Shown in pieces: positions 11,001 to 18,893 of a DNA stretch of 64,000 bases. Every line of letters starts with the position of its first letter. Within the stretch, counting starts at the first letter, position 1. This DNA comes from an uncultured Clostridium sp. (GTDB lineage: Bacteria > Bacillota > Clostridia > TANB77 > CAG-508). The translations under genes were made by a program, and so were the position numbers. Under the pieces are notes generated by a model, which worked only from the letters and a program-made list of their open reading frames with translations, had not been told where the DNA came from and made no database searches. The stretch spans positions 1 to 64,000 of the forward strand of contig CAOKXF010000006.1 in NCBI GenBank assembly GCA_948473335.1, read 5' to 3'.

Positions 11001-11568
11001 GATAATCTGTATTATTTGTCAATTCTTTTAGATTGTTATTAGTTTCATCTATTTTTTTATTTTGTTCTTCGTTGCCTAAAATAGTGTTTAGTTGTTTTGC
11101 TTTTTCGTTATTTTTCATCATATCTGTTGTATATAAATTCAATATTGAATCTCCAACACCTTGTAGCTCTGTTGCTACTTTATCTGCCATATATCCTATA
11201 TAATTTCCGTTTTTAGCATTGTTTCTTGTTTTATTATATATGTCTAAATCTATCCTCTTTGAACCTTTTGCTTCTTTTGGTGAAACTATCTTATTTTCTT
11301 TTGATGTTTTTGATAAAATGCTACTTACTTTCTTTGTTGTACTTTGATTAGTATTATCTTTTTTACTTGGTCCTACTTGAATTTTAGGTTGATTTTCTAT
11401 ATTAGGCATTGTATCTTGTATTTGTGAGTTTATTGCTATTTCTTGTCTTTCTCTTTCTTCTTGTTGTTTTTTAAACTCACTCCAAGATGTCTTACTTTGG
11501 TTTTGCAATTCTGTTTCTCGTCTTTCTCTTTCTTCTTGTTGTTTTTTAAACTCACTCCAAGATGACAT
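5083..11568 (-). CDS. Giant phage polyvalent (ejected-type) protein with HExxH zincin, nuclease-like, ADP-ribosyltransferase-like and LPD38-like regions
   Basis: 2161 aa; HELTHDLEGT; KLPMAEKLAKGRASSGLKEIIENASSR...NGKKYLYDITNVK; IYRGISENGNTGTAMYGEGLYTTTNKNYAKKFG; SSNPLFIVTNFFKDFQDGMFNSKYASRFVKNYGKAL. Confidence 0.75.
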   Translation of the reverse strand: MSSWSEFKKQQEERERRETELQNQSKTSWSEFKKQQEERERQEIAINSQIQDTMPNIENQPKIQVGPSKKDNTNQSTTKKVSSILSKTSKENKIVSPKEAKGSKRIDLDIYNKTRNNAKNGNYIGYMADKVATELQGVGDSILNLYTTDMMKNNEKAKQLNTILGNEEQNKKIDETNNNLKELTNNTDYQVKRAGISFAETDFSEPVQLLGNAAGSVGAMLPSIAISTVSPTAGLITTGITSAGGAMKQAMDEGATPEQAQKVGILKGSVEIATEKLFGGVKFFGKGTLDDLFNEKVLDKVSSNIGKFAVRQGYDIVGETIEENLSNIAGYGIDKWILDKDLPKFEEILNDADETTKTTILSTILLKGLGATINKTNQNNFVDTDNLTKKQKEDIESVATMILEKEMLDNKENISNSILEGNNNQVQQITPTQDKNLLKSNLDSSFNIDSNSIYNTTAKQYNIDINNETVQTIDKITNQRGIQAKYDANIFENSNTNAVWRTSTDTNGKTVREIIINPNADSSKTLQNIIIHELTHDLEGTSEYNQLYDLIINYNERDVDYESARKSLEEIYSKVYDKKSNVFETLINQEAVADILGNKLGDQNFINTLTTEQPNLGKRIYNWIVDKLNKINKLTGYKSEKLFWTDIRNKFENAYKQAYQNDNKTNTNKKYSVVYNQDGSFNRVKINDNIFENNNGKSISNTIKDYLENHINEYTDIIESGQRVYLGQDLPGEYAFSKSSQKLPMAEKLAKGRASSGLKEIIENASSRNYEKNKKIKHSIDAKYGFYKYNTKFSFDYNGKEQIYEGTVVIRNDANGKKYLYDITNVKKIGSNLLPVTSNSQKSSVINGSSNSLPTNSITSQNKEVNTTAKYSMQESENNSGSFSLPKNIIENDIMKSYTINKPFKIAESYKIYRGISENGNTGTAMYGEGLYTTTNKNYAKKFGDVIEIDKSQLPKNPLQFRTETDFSQWEKELANSLRIKRNELYNNNNNVDMYVKQLGYDGITVGTGKDMTIVTYPQNKYSIQNSENSTWQEYLDKHFKNNGKGETIKDIKQPVLDWLDERGINYEVDEYNNIIDIEDPKALEEYYSKSRKTEKLVNWLDKKGIDYKVDGYGNVIDIEKLNVLEDFEKESNTKVNLPTIYDSYIQNNEEKINLLTKDDWKVINKVYEKQGKTEVLTEKRKAEILEKYANDKFKIKDSLDILAQKFVNKGHYIDQLSEKANNPELKFMYDRNLNSFAEAQYVIGVAQTDNRGNKIGKSINEIWKPIEDMKLTKEFSKYLLHKHNIDRSGRGKYVLGEDIGPTESTAIALDLEQKYPEFKQYAKDIKDFNHNNLMSLKEAGLLTQDMIEYLEGIYPNYVTISRDIEENIYAGDDKKTGVGVPIKEAVGGSTDIKPLKDTMAEQIIRIKKLINQNKLGQELAKTLKNAKIEQQANIEATPASLLEYDTLVETDNKGNKFYTYFENGIQQKLKINDNLYESLKPTQISKLEQTLPIKTLQKITSIHRSLLTSSNPLFIVTNFFKDFQDGMFNSKYASRFVKNYGKALNEVITKGKYYESYMANGGMTNTYFDYNEGITKQSNKFVQKIRNINEIVEQLPRLAEFISTLEDGKSLNEALYNAAEITTNFKRGGDIAKALNRNGANFLNASVQGFDKFYRNFSGNNGAKGYINILAKATIMGILPSIINHMLLSDDEDYQELPDSDKDLYYLFKYADGKFIRIPKGRILSIFGSVGRRVLEGIEGKENVWGGFENVAINQIAPNNPLEDNILAPVIQVKNNKTWYGSDLVSSRLEKELPENQYDETTDEFSKWLGKQLNASPKKINYLIDQYSGGLGDILLPMITPQAKENVFKDKFTTDSVLKNRNVSDFYSVLEKQTQIANDSFATDEDELQLKYLNNISKSMGELYKQKREIQMSDISNKEKTEQVRVIQKQINELAKEGLENYNTGTVKTNYAEIGNEQYYKNGKDEWLKLTDEEIKKNKDISIKTYADYKQKVYNTTQKKKETGKLKENQNLKTNDKIQILLESKYTDKEIVSIYENYIKSENDSEYEVLNKLNVNNNIKEYLKYKQQEFKSDYKEDGTDKGKPISGSEKQKVYEYVNKSKFTYNQRLLILGMKYKLTDSEREKVYNIVDSNTKLTVKEKLEIYKKFKGFTVYKDGRVSY

Positions 11569-11578
11569 ATTTCCTCCT

Positions 11579-12475
11579 TTATACTCCTAGTTTATTATAT
11601 AATTTTTCTGCCTCTTCCTCTGTTATATAACCTTTTTTGAATGCTGTATATATACTTGATTGTGGTACAAAGTCAAAAGCTTTTTTAAAAACGTTTTCTT
11701 CACTTTTCGCTTCTTGTATATCATTATTGTTGTTTTGCTCTTGGTTTTCTTGTACTATGTATTCACTTGGAATGTCGACAGTTGGGTTGACTATTCTGCT
11801 AGAGCTAGAACTTTTTTTTTGCGATAATGCATATTGTTTGGCCCACTGATTATCTGCTACTGTATCTCTTTGTTTTTGGTAATCAAACGTTTGTTGCCAT
11901 TGATTGTCAGCTATTTGGTCACGTTGTTGTTGATATGCATATTCTTTTTCCCAATTAGATTGTGCTAGTTTATTTTGCTCTTGTTGATATAAAAATTGTT
12001 CTCTATTGTTTCTTAGTTCATATTCTTGTGATAGTAATTGCATTTTTTGGTTATATATCTCTAGCGCACTTTGTGCTAAGGTTATATCTCCTGTTTGCCT
12101 TGCTTGACTAATTTGAAAATCAAAATCTGATTTTAGTTTTTGAGCATTGTTTATAGTTTCTGTTATATTTTTTTGATATGTATTATATAAGTTTGTTTGT
12201 GTTGTTTCTGCATATCCTGAATTTCCTAATCCTTTTGTGTATAGTTGTTCTGCATTTACTCCGTAAGGATTACTTGCCTTTTTATATTGTGCATATAATC
12301 CTTGATTAGTTTTATTGGTTTGTTGATCTATCTCAGCTTTGTTTTTTTCTAATCCTGCAACGTTTAATTCAGTTTGTTTGTTTATTATATTTTTTTGTTG
12401 TTCTAACGCATTGTCTAACATATTATTTTGTTGATTTGTTAATTTTTCAATATTTTCATATCCTGTCTCTGGCAT
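11579..12475 (-). CDS. Phage structural/internal protein with Q-rich helical repeats
   Basis: Repeats NWEKEYAYQQQRDQIADNQWQQTFDYQKQRDTVADNQWAKQYALSQ. Confidence 0.5.
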   Translation of the reverse strand: MPETGYENIEKLTNQQNNMLDNALEQQKNIINKQTELNVAGLEKNKAEIDQQTNKTNQGLYAQYKKASNPYGVNAEQLYTKGLGNSGYAETTQTNLYNTYQKNITETINNAQKLKSDFDFQISQARQTGDITLAQSALEIYNQKMQLLSQEYELRNNREQFLYQQEQNKLAQSNWEKEYAYQQQRDQIADNQWQQTFDYQKQRDTVADNQWAKQYALSQKKSSSSSRIVNPTVDIPSEYIVQENQEQNNNNDIQEAKSEENVFKKAFDFVPQSSIYTAFKKGYITEEEAEKLYNKLGV

Positions 12476-12484
12476 TCTAACCTC

Positions 12485-13564
12485 CTATATTCCTCTTTTC
12501 CATATCTTATTGTTATTTATCCAAATTACTGCTTTCTTCCATATCCCATCTACATTAATAAATATTTTCCCTCTTTTATAATTATTATTTACGTTTACTT
12601 TTATAGTCTTTTGATTTCCTTTTAATGTTATATTGCATGTTTTAATGTCTGTGTATCCTTCTCCTATTAATATAAAAGTAGCAATCAAATTATTATTACT
12701 ACCATATCTTTTATATAAATTGTCTAGCTCTGTATCTGAAAATATTATTGTATTACTTCCTCCAACAACATTCCTATTTAATATTTGTATACCATTTATA
12801 TTCATTGTTAAATTTAAATTAGACAAGTCTCCTCTGTTAGATATTTCCATATCTACATTATTTCCATGTTCGAAATCGTTAATGTTTATTATTCTCGCTA
12901 TATCTCGTGTTGTAACATATATATAATCTGATATAGTATCTAATCCATTTACTGTTGCTTTTAATCTAAATCTATAATAAGTATTTGGAGATAAATTATA
13001 TATTCTACCTACAGCATTTATATTCCAATTTCCACTTATTATATCCATTCCTTGCCATGGTCCATCATTTATGCTAACTAACAAACTTTGAACTTGTCTA
13101 TCTAAACTATATGCTATATCTACGGAATCTATCCATGTCCAATTTATATAGTATCCTGTAAAATTTGCTTGTCTTGGAAAATGTGTAATCCACACCCATT
13201 CACTAGCTGAACCTCCAACAGGTCCCCAACCATTTCCACTTGGAAGTATAGAATTAGAACTAATATTAATACTTTTTGAGCCATCTGCTTCATGATATAT
13301 ATTGTCTACTTGTCCAGATACTACTATTATATCTGTGCCTGGAGACAAACTTACACTTAACACATTTTCAAAATGTGTTCCATTAATCCATAAATTTTGC
13401 TTTAGATTACTTGCATATGACGAATGAGCTCTACAATAAATATGTACTTCTGCATACACCGAGCTTTTATTGTTGATAAAATCTAGATTTCTCTCTTCCC
13501 ATAAAATATAATACTCGTATGAATCTGCTTTATTTTCTATTGTTCCATTTATTCTATTCATCAA
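12485..13564 (-). CDS. Phage tail/receptor-binding protein with FN3-like domain (DUF859-like)
   Basis: YEYYILWEERNLDFINNKSSVYAEVHIYCRAHSSYAS...; FN3-like LSPNTYYRFRLKATVNG. Confidence 0.6.
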   Translation of the reverse strand: MMNRINGTIENKADSYEYYILWEERNLDFINNKSSVYAEVHIYCRAHSSYASNLKQNLWINGTHFENVLSVSLSPGTDIIVVSGQVDNIYHEADGSKSINISSNSILPSGNGWGPVGGSASEWVWITHFPRQANFTGYYINWTWIDSVDIAYSLDRQVQSLLVSINDGPWQGMDIISGNWNINAVGRIYNLSPNTYYRFRLKATVNGLDTISDYIYVTTRDIARIININDFEHGNNVDMEISNRGDLSNLNLTMNINGIQILNRNVVGGSNTIIFSDTELDNLYKRYGSNNNLIATFILIGEGYTDIKTCNITLKGNQKTIKVNVNNNYKRGKIFINVDGIWKKAVIWINNNKIWKRGI

Positions 13565-13575
13565 TTTTCTCCTTC

Positions 13576-13920
13576 TTAGTCAAAATATTGAATATAGATA
13601 TCTCCATTTTCTCCTCCTGTTGGTGTATCGGTTCCAGTACTTATACTTTTTTGTTTTTTATCTAATTCTTCTTTTAAAATTCTACCTTGGTTTGCAGATA
13701 ATGCCTTATCAATACTTGTACTTGCTAGAGTATTATCTATTTCTATTTTCGACTTGTTTACTAGTTCTTCTATTTCTTTTGTCAAAACATTATTTATATA
13801 ATCTTTTATTTCATTACCAGCTTTGTCAAATTCTTTTTTTAAATCTTCCGCTTCTAATGCTGGTTTGTTTGGCAAACTTTGAATTATATTTAAATTTTTT
13901 TCTAATTTTGTTAAACTCAT
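13576..13920 (-). CDS. short phage fibre-type protein
   Basis: SIDKALSANQGRILKEELDKK motif typical of fibres. Confidence 0.5.
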   Translation of the reverse strand: MSLTKLEKNLNIIQSLPNKPALEAEDLKKEFDKAGNEIKDYINNVLTKEIEELVNKSKIEIDNTLASTSIDKALSANQGRILKEELDKKQKSISTGTDTPTGGENGDIYIQYFD

Positions 13921-13941
13921 CTTTACCTCCTAGTTATTTTG

Positions 13942-15735
13942 TTATTTCTTTACATAGCTTCCTATAAACGCTTCTAGTATTGCCCCATATATTCCAAATG
14001 GCTTGTCTAATTCATCACTATAAAATTTCAGTGAAATTTCTATAAACTTTTTTTCCTTAATTTTATATACAATATATGAATTATTTCTAGTTTCAAATGA
14101 AAAGTTGCTAAAATCAACATTATTAAAATCAAAACCTGTTGCACTATATTTTGCTATTTCTTTTACTTCTTGTTTTTTATTTGTTTTTTCTGCTACTTTT
14201 ATTTCTCCATTAGGAATAGTTTTTATTTTTGCTAATCCTCCTCTTTTATTTGTAGTCTTATTTAAATTGCTGTATCCAAAATTGTCCATAGGTGTTGTCC
14301 AATAGCTATTAATTACTTTGCCATTATCGTTTGTTCCTTGAAAACAAAAAATAAGTCCATTTTGTGAACCTATGTATAAATTACCTCTATATTCTTTTAT
14401 ATAACTTATCTTATCTTTTTCTAAATCCCACAAATACCATTCGTATTCATACCCCAATACTCCTGAAAATATTTGTCTCATATCTGCTAAATATATCTTG
14501 TGATTCACTAATATTAATAAATATCCTAAGTATTCAGTCATCATTGCATTGTTAAAATTATTTTCATTTATAAGTTTATTGTCTACTAAACTACTTTTAT
14601 GACTTAATAATTGCTTTGAATTTATATCATTACTCGAAATTCCTTCAAGTCCATTTCTACTTAAAAATACTATATCATCTTTATAATTAATTGCATCAGC
14701 ATAGCAACCAGTACTCACATTTCCTTGATAACTTGGATATACTTTTCCTTCTTCTTCTAATGATGCGGTATGATAAAATATAGTTTCGTTTTGTTGATTA
14801 GGCTCTTTAAATATCCATAGTATATTATTTCCAACTACCATTGCTTTTATTTCACTTTCGTTACTTCCATCTTGATAATATGCCAAATCACTTATATATG
14901 ATGGTTCATTTATCTTTGAGTGAAATATCGCATTAGGATAATTAGGATTACCTGTAAAAAATAGTCTTCTATCAAACGATACTATTTTTGTGCATTTGTT
15001 TATTCTGTCTATATACCCATTGATTGACTTTTTAAAAGTTATTTCAACGTTGTCTATCCCTGATAAATTTGGCTTTGGTGGTGCTGTATTAAATTTTACT
15101 TTTCCTTCTAGTTCATCAACTGTATATTCGTTTATTATAGAATTATTTATTTTTACTTCTGTTACCTCTTCTATATTTTGTGTATCTAAATAAAAATCTG
15201 TTGATTTTCCATCTGCTAAAAATGTGTTTTTTCTTAATGGTTGTAATACATTTACATCTTGATACATTTCTCCTCCACCTAAAGGACTTCTTCCTATAGT
15301 TGTTGTTGGAATTGTTGCATTATCTTCTGATACATTTTTTAATTCGTTATTGTAGTATGTTAAATAGTTTTTTCCATCTAAGATATAAAGTTTATCGTCA
15401 AATATTGCAAAACTACTTCTTTTATTGTTCATATCATTTTTTAATAATATTTTTTCTTCTGATGTGCCTGGAAAATTGTTCCAAAGGTATAAATTTGTAC
15501 CTGCATGTATTAATGCTTTGTTATCATAAAAATAAATCCCATTGATGTTATTTTCAAAGTTTCCTATTTGTATATATCCTGGTCTTGTCTCTATACAACT
15601 TCCTTGTGTATCTGAATAATTTTTCCATATATTCAATGCGTCTGGACTTCTTGTTATATCTACTAGGCTTGGCTCATTTGCAAAATCTACACCTCTAAAA
15701 TTTGTATACGTTCTTTTTATTGTTGATGCTGTCAT
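13942..15735 (-). CDS. Podovirus-type tail hub/stabilisation protein
   Basis: FRGVDFANEPSLVDITRSPDALNIWKNYSDTQGSCIETRPGY; beta-propeller-like repeats; position after adaptor. Confidence 0.55.
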   Translation of the reverse strand: MTASTIKRTYTNFRGVDFANEPSLVDITRSPDALNIWKNYSDTQGSCIETRPGYIQIGNFENNINGIYFYDNKALIHAGTNLYLWNNFPGTSEEKILLKNDMNNKRSSFAIFDDKLYILDGKNYLTYYNNELKNVSEDNATIPTTTIGRSPLGGGEMYQDVNVLQPLRKNTFLADGKSTDFYLDTQNIEEVTEVKINNSIINEYTVDELEGKVKFNTAPPKPNLSGIDNVEITFKKSINGYIDRINKCTKIVSFDRRLFFTGNPNYPNAIFHSKINEPSYISDLAYYQDGSNESEIKAMVVGNNILWIFKEPNQQNETIFYHTASLEEEGKVYPSYQGNVSTGCYADAINYKDDIVFLSRNGLEGISSNDINSKQLLSHKSSLVDNKLINENNFNNAMMTEYLGYLLILVNHKIYLADMRQIFSGVLGYEYEWYLWDLEKDKISYIKEYRGNLYIGSQNGLIFCFQGTNDNGKVINSYWTTPMDNFGYSNLNKTTNKRGGLAKIKTIPNGEIKVAEKTNKKQEVKEIAKYSATGFDFNNVDFSNFSFETRNNSYIVYKIKEKKFIEISLKFYSDELDKPFGIYGAILEAFIGSYVKK

Positions 15736-16314
15736 TTACAACACTCCTTCTACTACAGTTATTGAAGGTATTTCTTTTCTTGTGTCTAATTCTTCTTTTT
15801 TTCTTCTATATTCGTTTAAAAATGCTGTATAATCTGCACTAGGGTCTACTTTTAAAATATCATTTGCTACAGCATATGGCAATATCATTTGTGCATCTTG
15901 TTCTATTTCTAAGTCAAACTCATCTGCTGTTTTTTCTGTTATAACAGTTGGATATTTATAATATTCTAATATATATATATAATCGCTTTTGTTACTTATA
16001 TATATTTCTTTACCTAACGTGTAATAATCTGTTTCTTTAATATTGTTATTTTCATCTAAAGCTATAATTCTCTTGATTTGGTACAAATTTGTTGGTAACT
16101 TATATATAGTATATCCTTCGGAAGTATTTCCAGAAATATCTTTTATTTTTTGTGTTTCTATTATTTTTTTAGCTTGACTTAATTCTTGATAATTAGTTGC
16201 ATACGCAAAATTAAGTCTTGTTGCTATGTCTTCGTCTTCTGTTAATGCGGTATTTATTTTTGAGTACTCTTCTATTAATCCTAATGTTATTTTTTTATTT
16301 TCTCCTAATGTCAT
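15736..16314 (-). CDS. Phage head-tail adaptor-like protein
   Basis: Size and position between coat and tail hub; DAQMILPYAVANDILKVDPSADYTAFLNEYRRKKEEL. Confidence 0.5.
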   Translation of the reverse strand: MTLGENKKITLGLIEEYSKINTALTEDEDIATRLNFAYATNYQELSQAKKIIETQKIKDISGNTSEGYTIYKLPTNLYQIKRIIALDENNNIKETDYYTLGKEIYISNKSDYIYILEYYKYPTVITEKTADEFDLEIEQDAQMILPYAVANDILKVDPSADYTAFLNEYRRKKEELDTRKEIPSITVVEGVL

Positions 16315-16329
16315 TTTAATTTCCTCCTA

Positions 16330-16674
16330 TTAAAATTCCTTTATACATTCCATATCTTCTATTACTTCTTTTGTTGTTTTTAATTCGAAATCTGGTAATA
16401 TATAACCTTGACCTTCTACCCATATTAATCTTGTTCCTTCTGGTACTTCTACAATTAATTTAGAATTTTCTGCTATTTTTATTCCATCTTTTTCCTTTTC
16501 TTCTTTCTTTATTGTTGTAAATGTTGTTCCCTTTATTATTTGGTGTACTTTCCCATCATCTGTTTCATCTTCTATATCTGTATTTTTATTTACTATTACT
16601 CCTAAAAATAACCCATAATGAGGTTTAATCATAAATCTTTCTACTTCTTTTTGTGGTTTTAAATTCTTTTCCAT
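16330..16674 (-). CDS. hypothetical phage structural protein
   Basis: 114-aa ORF in the structural operon. Confidence 0.5.
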   Translation of the reverse strand: MEKNLKPQKEVERFMIKPHYGLFLGVIVNKNTDIEDETDDGKVHQIIKGTTFTTIKKEEKEKDGIKIAENSKLIVEVPEGTRLIWVEGQGYILPDFELKTTKEVIEDMECIKEF

Positions 16675-16730
16675 TTGTATCTCCTTTCATTCTTTACAGA
16701 ATCGAACTGCTTTTCCTTTTAGAATGATAT

Positions 16731-16750
16731 AAGGAGAGTTTCCTCTCCTT
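16731..16750 (-). terminator. hairpin downstream of the coat gene
   Basis: AAGGAGAG-GAAA-CTCTCCTT, 8-bp stem. Confidence 0.5.
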
Positions 16751-16759
16751 CGTTTATTA

Positions 16760-17632
16760 CTAACCTTCTGGTTGTGTCGTTTGTTGTGTTGGAACTGTAA
16801 TTGTTTCTAAGATTGCATATATTTGCTCTGGTCTTACTACTTTTGCTCCAAATACATATAATCCTTTTACTATATCTCCAAATCCTTTTTCTTTTTCTAT
16901 AGCTTTTACTGTATCTACTTGTCCAGCAAATGCAACAGCTTTTGAAGTTCTTAATATGTTGTATTTTACTTTATTTTCTGTATTTATAGGCAATAAATTT
17001 TCTATACAAACTAGTATATTGTTATACTTTCCAACTGCTCCCTTTTTAGCTAACTCTACATTATTTGTTAACACTTCTGTTAAAGCTTGTCTAATTGATG
17101 AATAAAATTTCGGCGAAAACTCTCCATATATTTCGTCTGTTGGTTTTACATTGTGCTCATATAACGATACTAATCCATCCTCGACAGCTGGTACTACATT
17201 TGATTTAGATGGAGTGATTGGTGTTCCTTTCTTTATTTTTGAATCCGTCTTTTCTATTTCTGTTTTCATAATTTTTGCAACATATTTGTCTCCTTCTTCA
17301 TGAAGGTATTTTGCACATTCTTTACTATCATTTTCCAATACTCCTGGTATGGATTGTGCTTTATCTACATTATCAAAATATCTTGCAAAATATCTGAATT
17401 GGTCAATTACTAGTTCTTGATCATTTCCATCTACATTTTCGATTTCGATGTCTGTTCCTGGTACATATGTACCTATTGTTGGTGCAACTGAACCTGTTAT
17501 TTTTAATTTGTTTCCTGCTTTTATCTCTCCGTCAAATTGATAATCACAGTGTGTTCTTAATCCTGTTAAAGTATCAAGAGCATTTTGTATTTTTTTGCTC
17601 CATAAAGTTTGTTTAAAAACTGCTACTGACAT
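16760..17632 (-). CDS. Major capsid protein
   Basis: 290 aa downstream of scaffold-like gene; MSVAVFKQTLWSKKIQNALDTLTGLRTHCDYQFDGEIKAGNKLKITGSVAPTIG. Confidence 0.75.
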   Translation of the reverse strand: MSVAVFKQTLWSKKIQNALDTLTGLRTHCDYQFDGEIKAGNKLKITGSVAPTIGTYVPGTDIEIENVDGNDQELVIDQFRYFARYFDNVDKAQSIPGVLENDSKECAKYLHEEGDKYVAKIMKTEIEKTDSKIKKGTPITPSKSNVVPAVEDGLVSLYEHNVKPTDEIYGEFSPKFYSSIRQALTEVLTNNVELAKKGAVGKYNNILVCIENLLPINTENKVKYNILRTSKAVAFAGQVDTVKAIEKEKGFGDIVKGLYVFGAKVVRPEQIYAILETITVPTQQTTQPEG

Positions 17633-17635
17633 GTT

Positions 17636-18526
17636 TTACTCCTCCTTATTTTTAAACCATTGTAGTCTTGATTTATCAACAATTTTCATTATATTAGGGT
17701 CATTTAAATCCTCGTCCGTTAGTTTGTCAAAATCTTCTGGACTATAATAGTTTTTTATTTGTTTTATTGTGCTTGTATTTTTTGCACTTCCAGGGCTTTT
17801 AGGTCTTTCAACCTTTAAATTATTCATTTGTTTATATATGTCTACTATTTTTTCAATTGGTGTGTTAATATTGAATTGTTGTCTGAAATCTGTAAATTCT
17901 TTAGTATTTAAAAGTTCTGTTTCATATCCTTTATTTTTTAGACTTTCTACATCTCTTATATTTATAAGTTCTTTACACAATTCATTAAATAGTACTTTAT
18001 CTCTAAATGTCCTTTTTTCTTCTGGAATACTTGCTATTCTGTTTGCTTCTATTTCCATTTCGTTTTTTCCAAATGAAATAATTTCTCTTGCGTCTGCCTC
18101 AGCAAGAATTTTCTCATCTCTTTCTGAATAAGATGAATTTTCATTATATGTAGGAATATTAATTCCTTGTTCTTTGTAAAAATTAGATGCTTTGCTAATA
18201 GCTTCATCTATGTTATCTACTCCTAGTCCAGTTTTCATAATATTTTCTAATTGTTTGTATTTAGATAATTCTTTATTTTGTTCTTTTTCTCTTTTTATTC
18301 TGTCTCTAATAACTCTTTGCTCTACTTTTTCTTCAAAAAGTTTATTTGCTCTTTCTGTTATTTCTTTTTCAATATCTTCTGGGCTATGTTGCACTACTTC
18401 TTGTGCAGTGTCTACTTCTTGCTCTTGTACATCATTATTATTTTCATTGATGTTTTGAGCTTGTTCGTCTCTTTCTGATGTTTCAGGTACATCTTCTTCT
18501 ACAATTAATTCATTTTCTTCGTTCAT
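17636..18526 (-). CDS. Scaffolding protein
   Basis: Acidic/coiled 296 aa immediately upstream of coat. Confidence 0.65.
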   Translation of the reverse strand: MNEENELIVEEDVPETSERDEQAQNINENNNDVQEQEVDTAQEVVQHSPEDIEKEITERANKLFEEKVEQRVIRDRIKREKEQNKELSKYKQLENIMKTGLGVDNIDEAISKASNFYKEQGINIPTYNENSSYSERDEKILAEADAREIISFGKNEMEIEANRIASIPEEKRTFRDKVLFNELCKELINIRDVESLKNKGYETELLNTKEFTDFRQQFNINTPIEKIVDIYKQMNNLKVERPKSPGSAKNTSTIKQIKNYYSPEDFDKLTDEDLNDPNIMKIVDKSRLQWFKNKEE

Positions 18527-18603
18527 TAAAAACCTCCCATTTTAAGTCTGTCGACTATATTTCCTTGACTATCTGATTATCCCCAGAACATGTTTTGAGG
18601 CAT

Positions 18604-18632
18604 AATAAAAAGAGAGATTATATCTCTTTCTT
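18604..18632 (-). terminator. hairpin terminator/attenuator in structural operon
   Basis: Minus strand GAAAGAGATATAATCTCTCTTTTTATT. Confidence 0.55.
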
Positions 18633-18767
18633 GTAAATATGTTTCTGCTGTAAAAACATAATAAATTGAAAATCTTTTAATTTTCTTTTCTTCTCTATCA
18701 CATCTAGAAGCTCGAAAATATATAATTTGTCGACTTGATTATATATTTCTAGAAAGAAGTGTTTTCA

Positions 18768-18893
18768 TCACTCGCCACTATTATTTCTTGTTGCTTTTTC
18801 GACTGCTCCGCATTTTTTGCATATGTATTCTATAGTATCTTTGTTTACACTTTTTACTAACATTTCAACTAATTGGCATTTTTTACATTTCAT
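18768..18893 (-). CDS. 41-aa zinc-ribbon protein (missed by ORF track)
   Basis: MKCKKCQLVEMLVKSVNKDTIEYICKKCGAVEKATRNNSGE, two CxxC pairs. Confidence 0.6.
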   Translation of the reverse strand: MKCKKCQLVEMLVKSVNKDTIEYICKKCGAVEKATRNNSGE

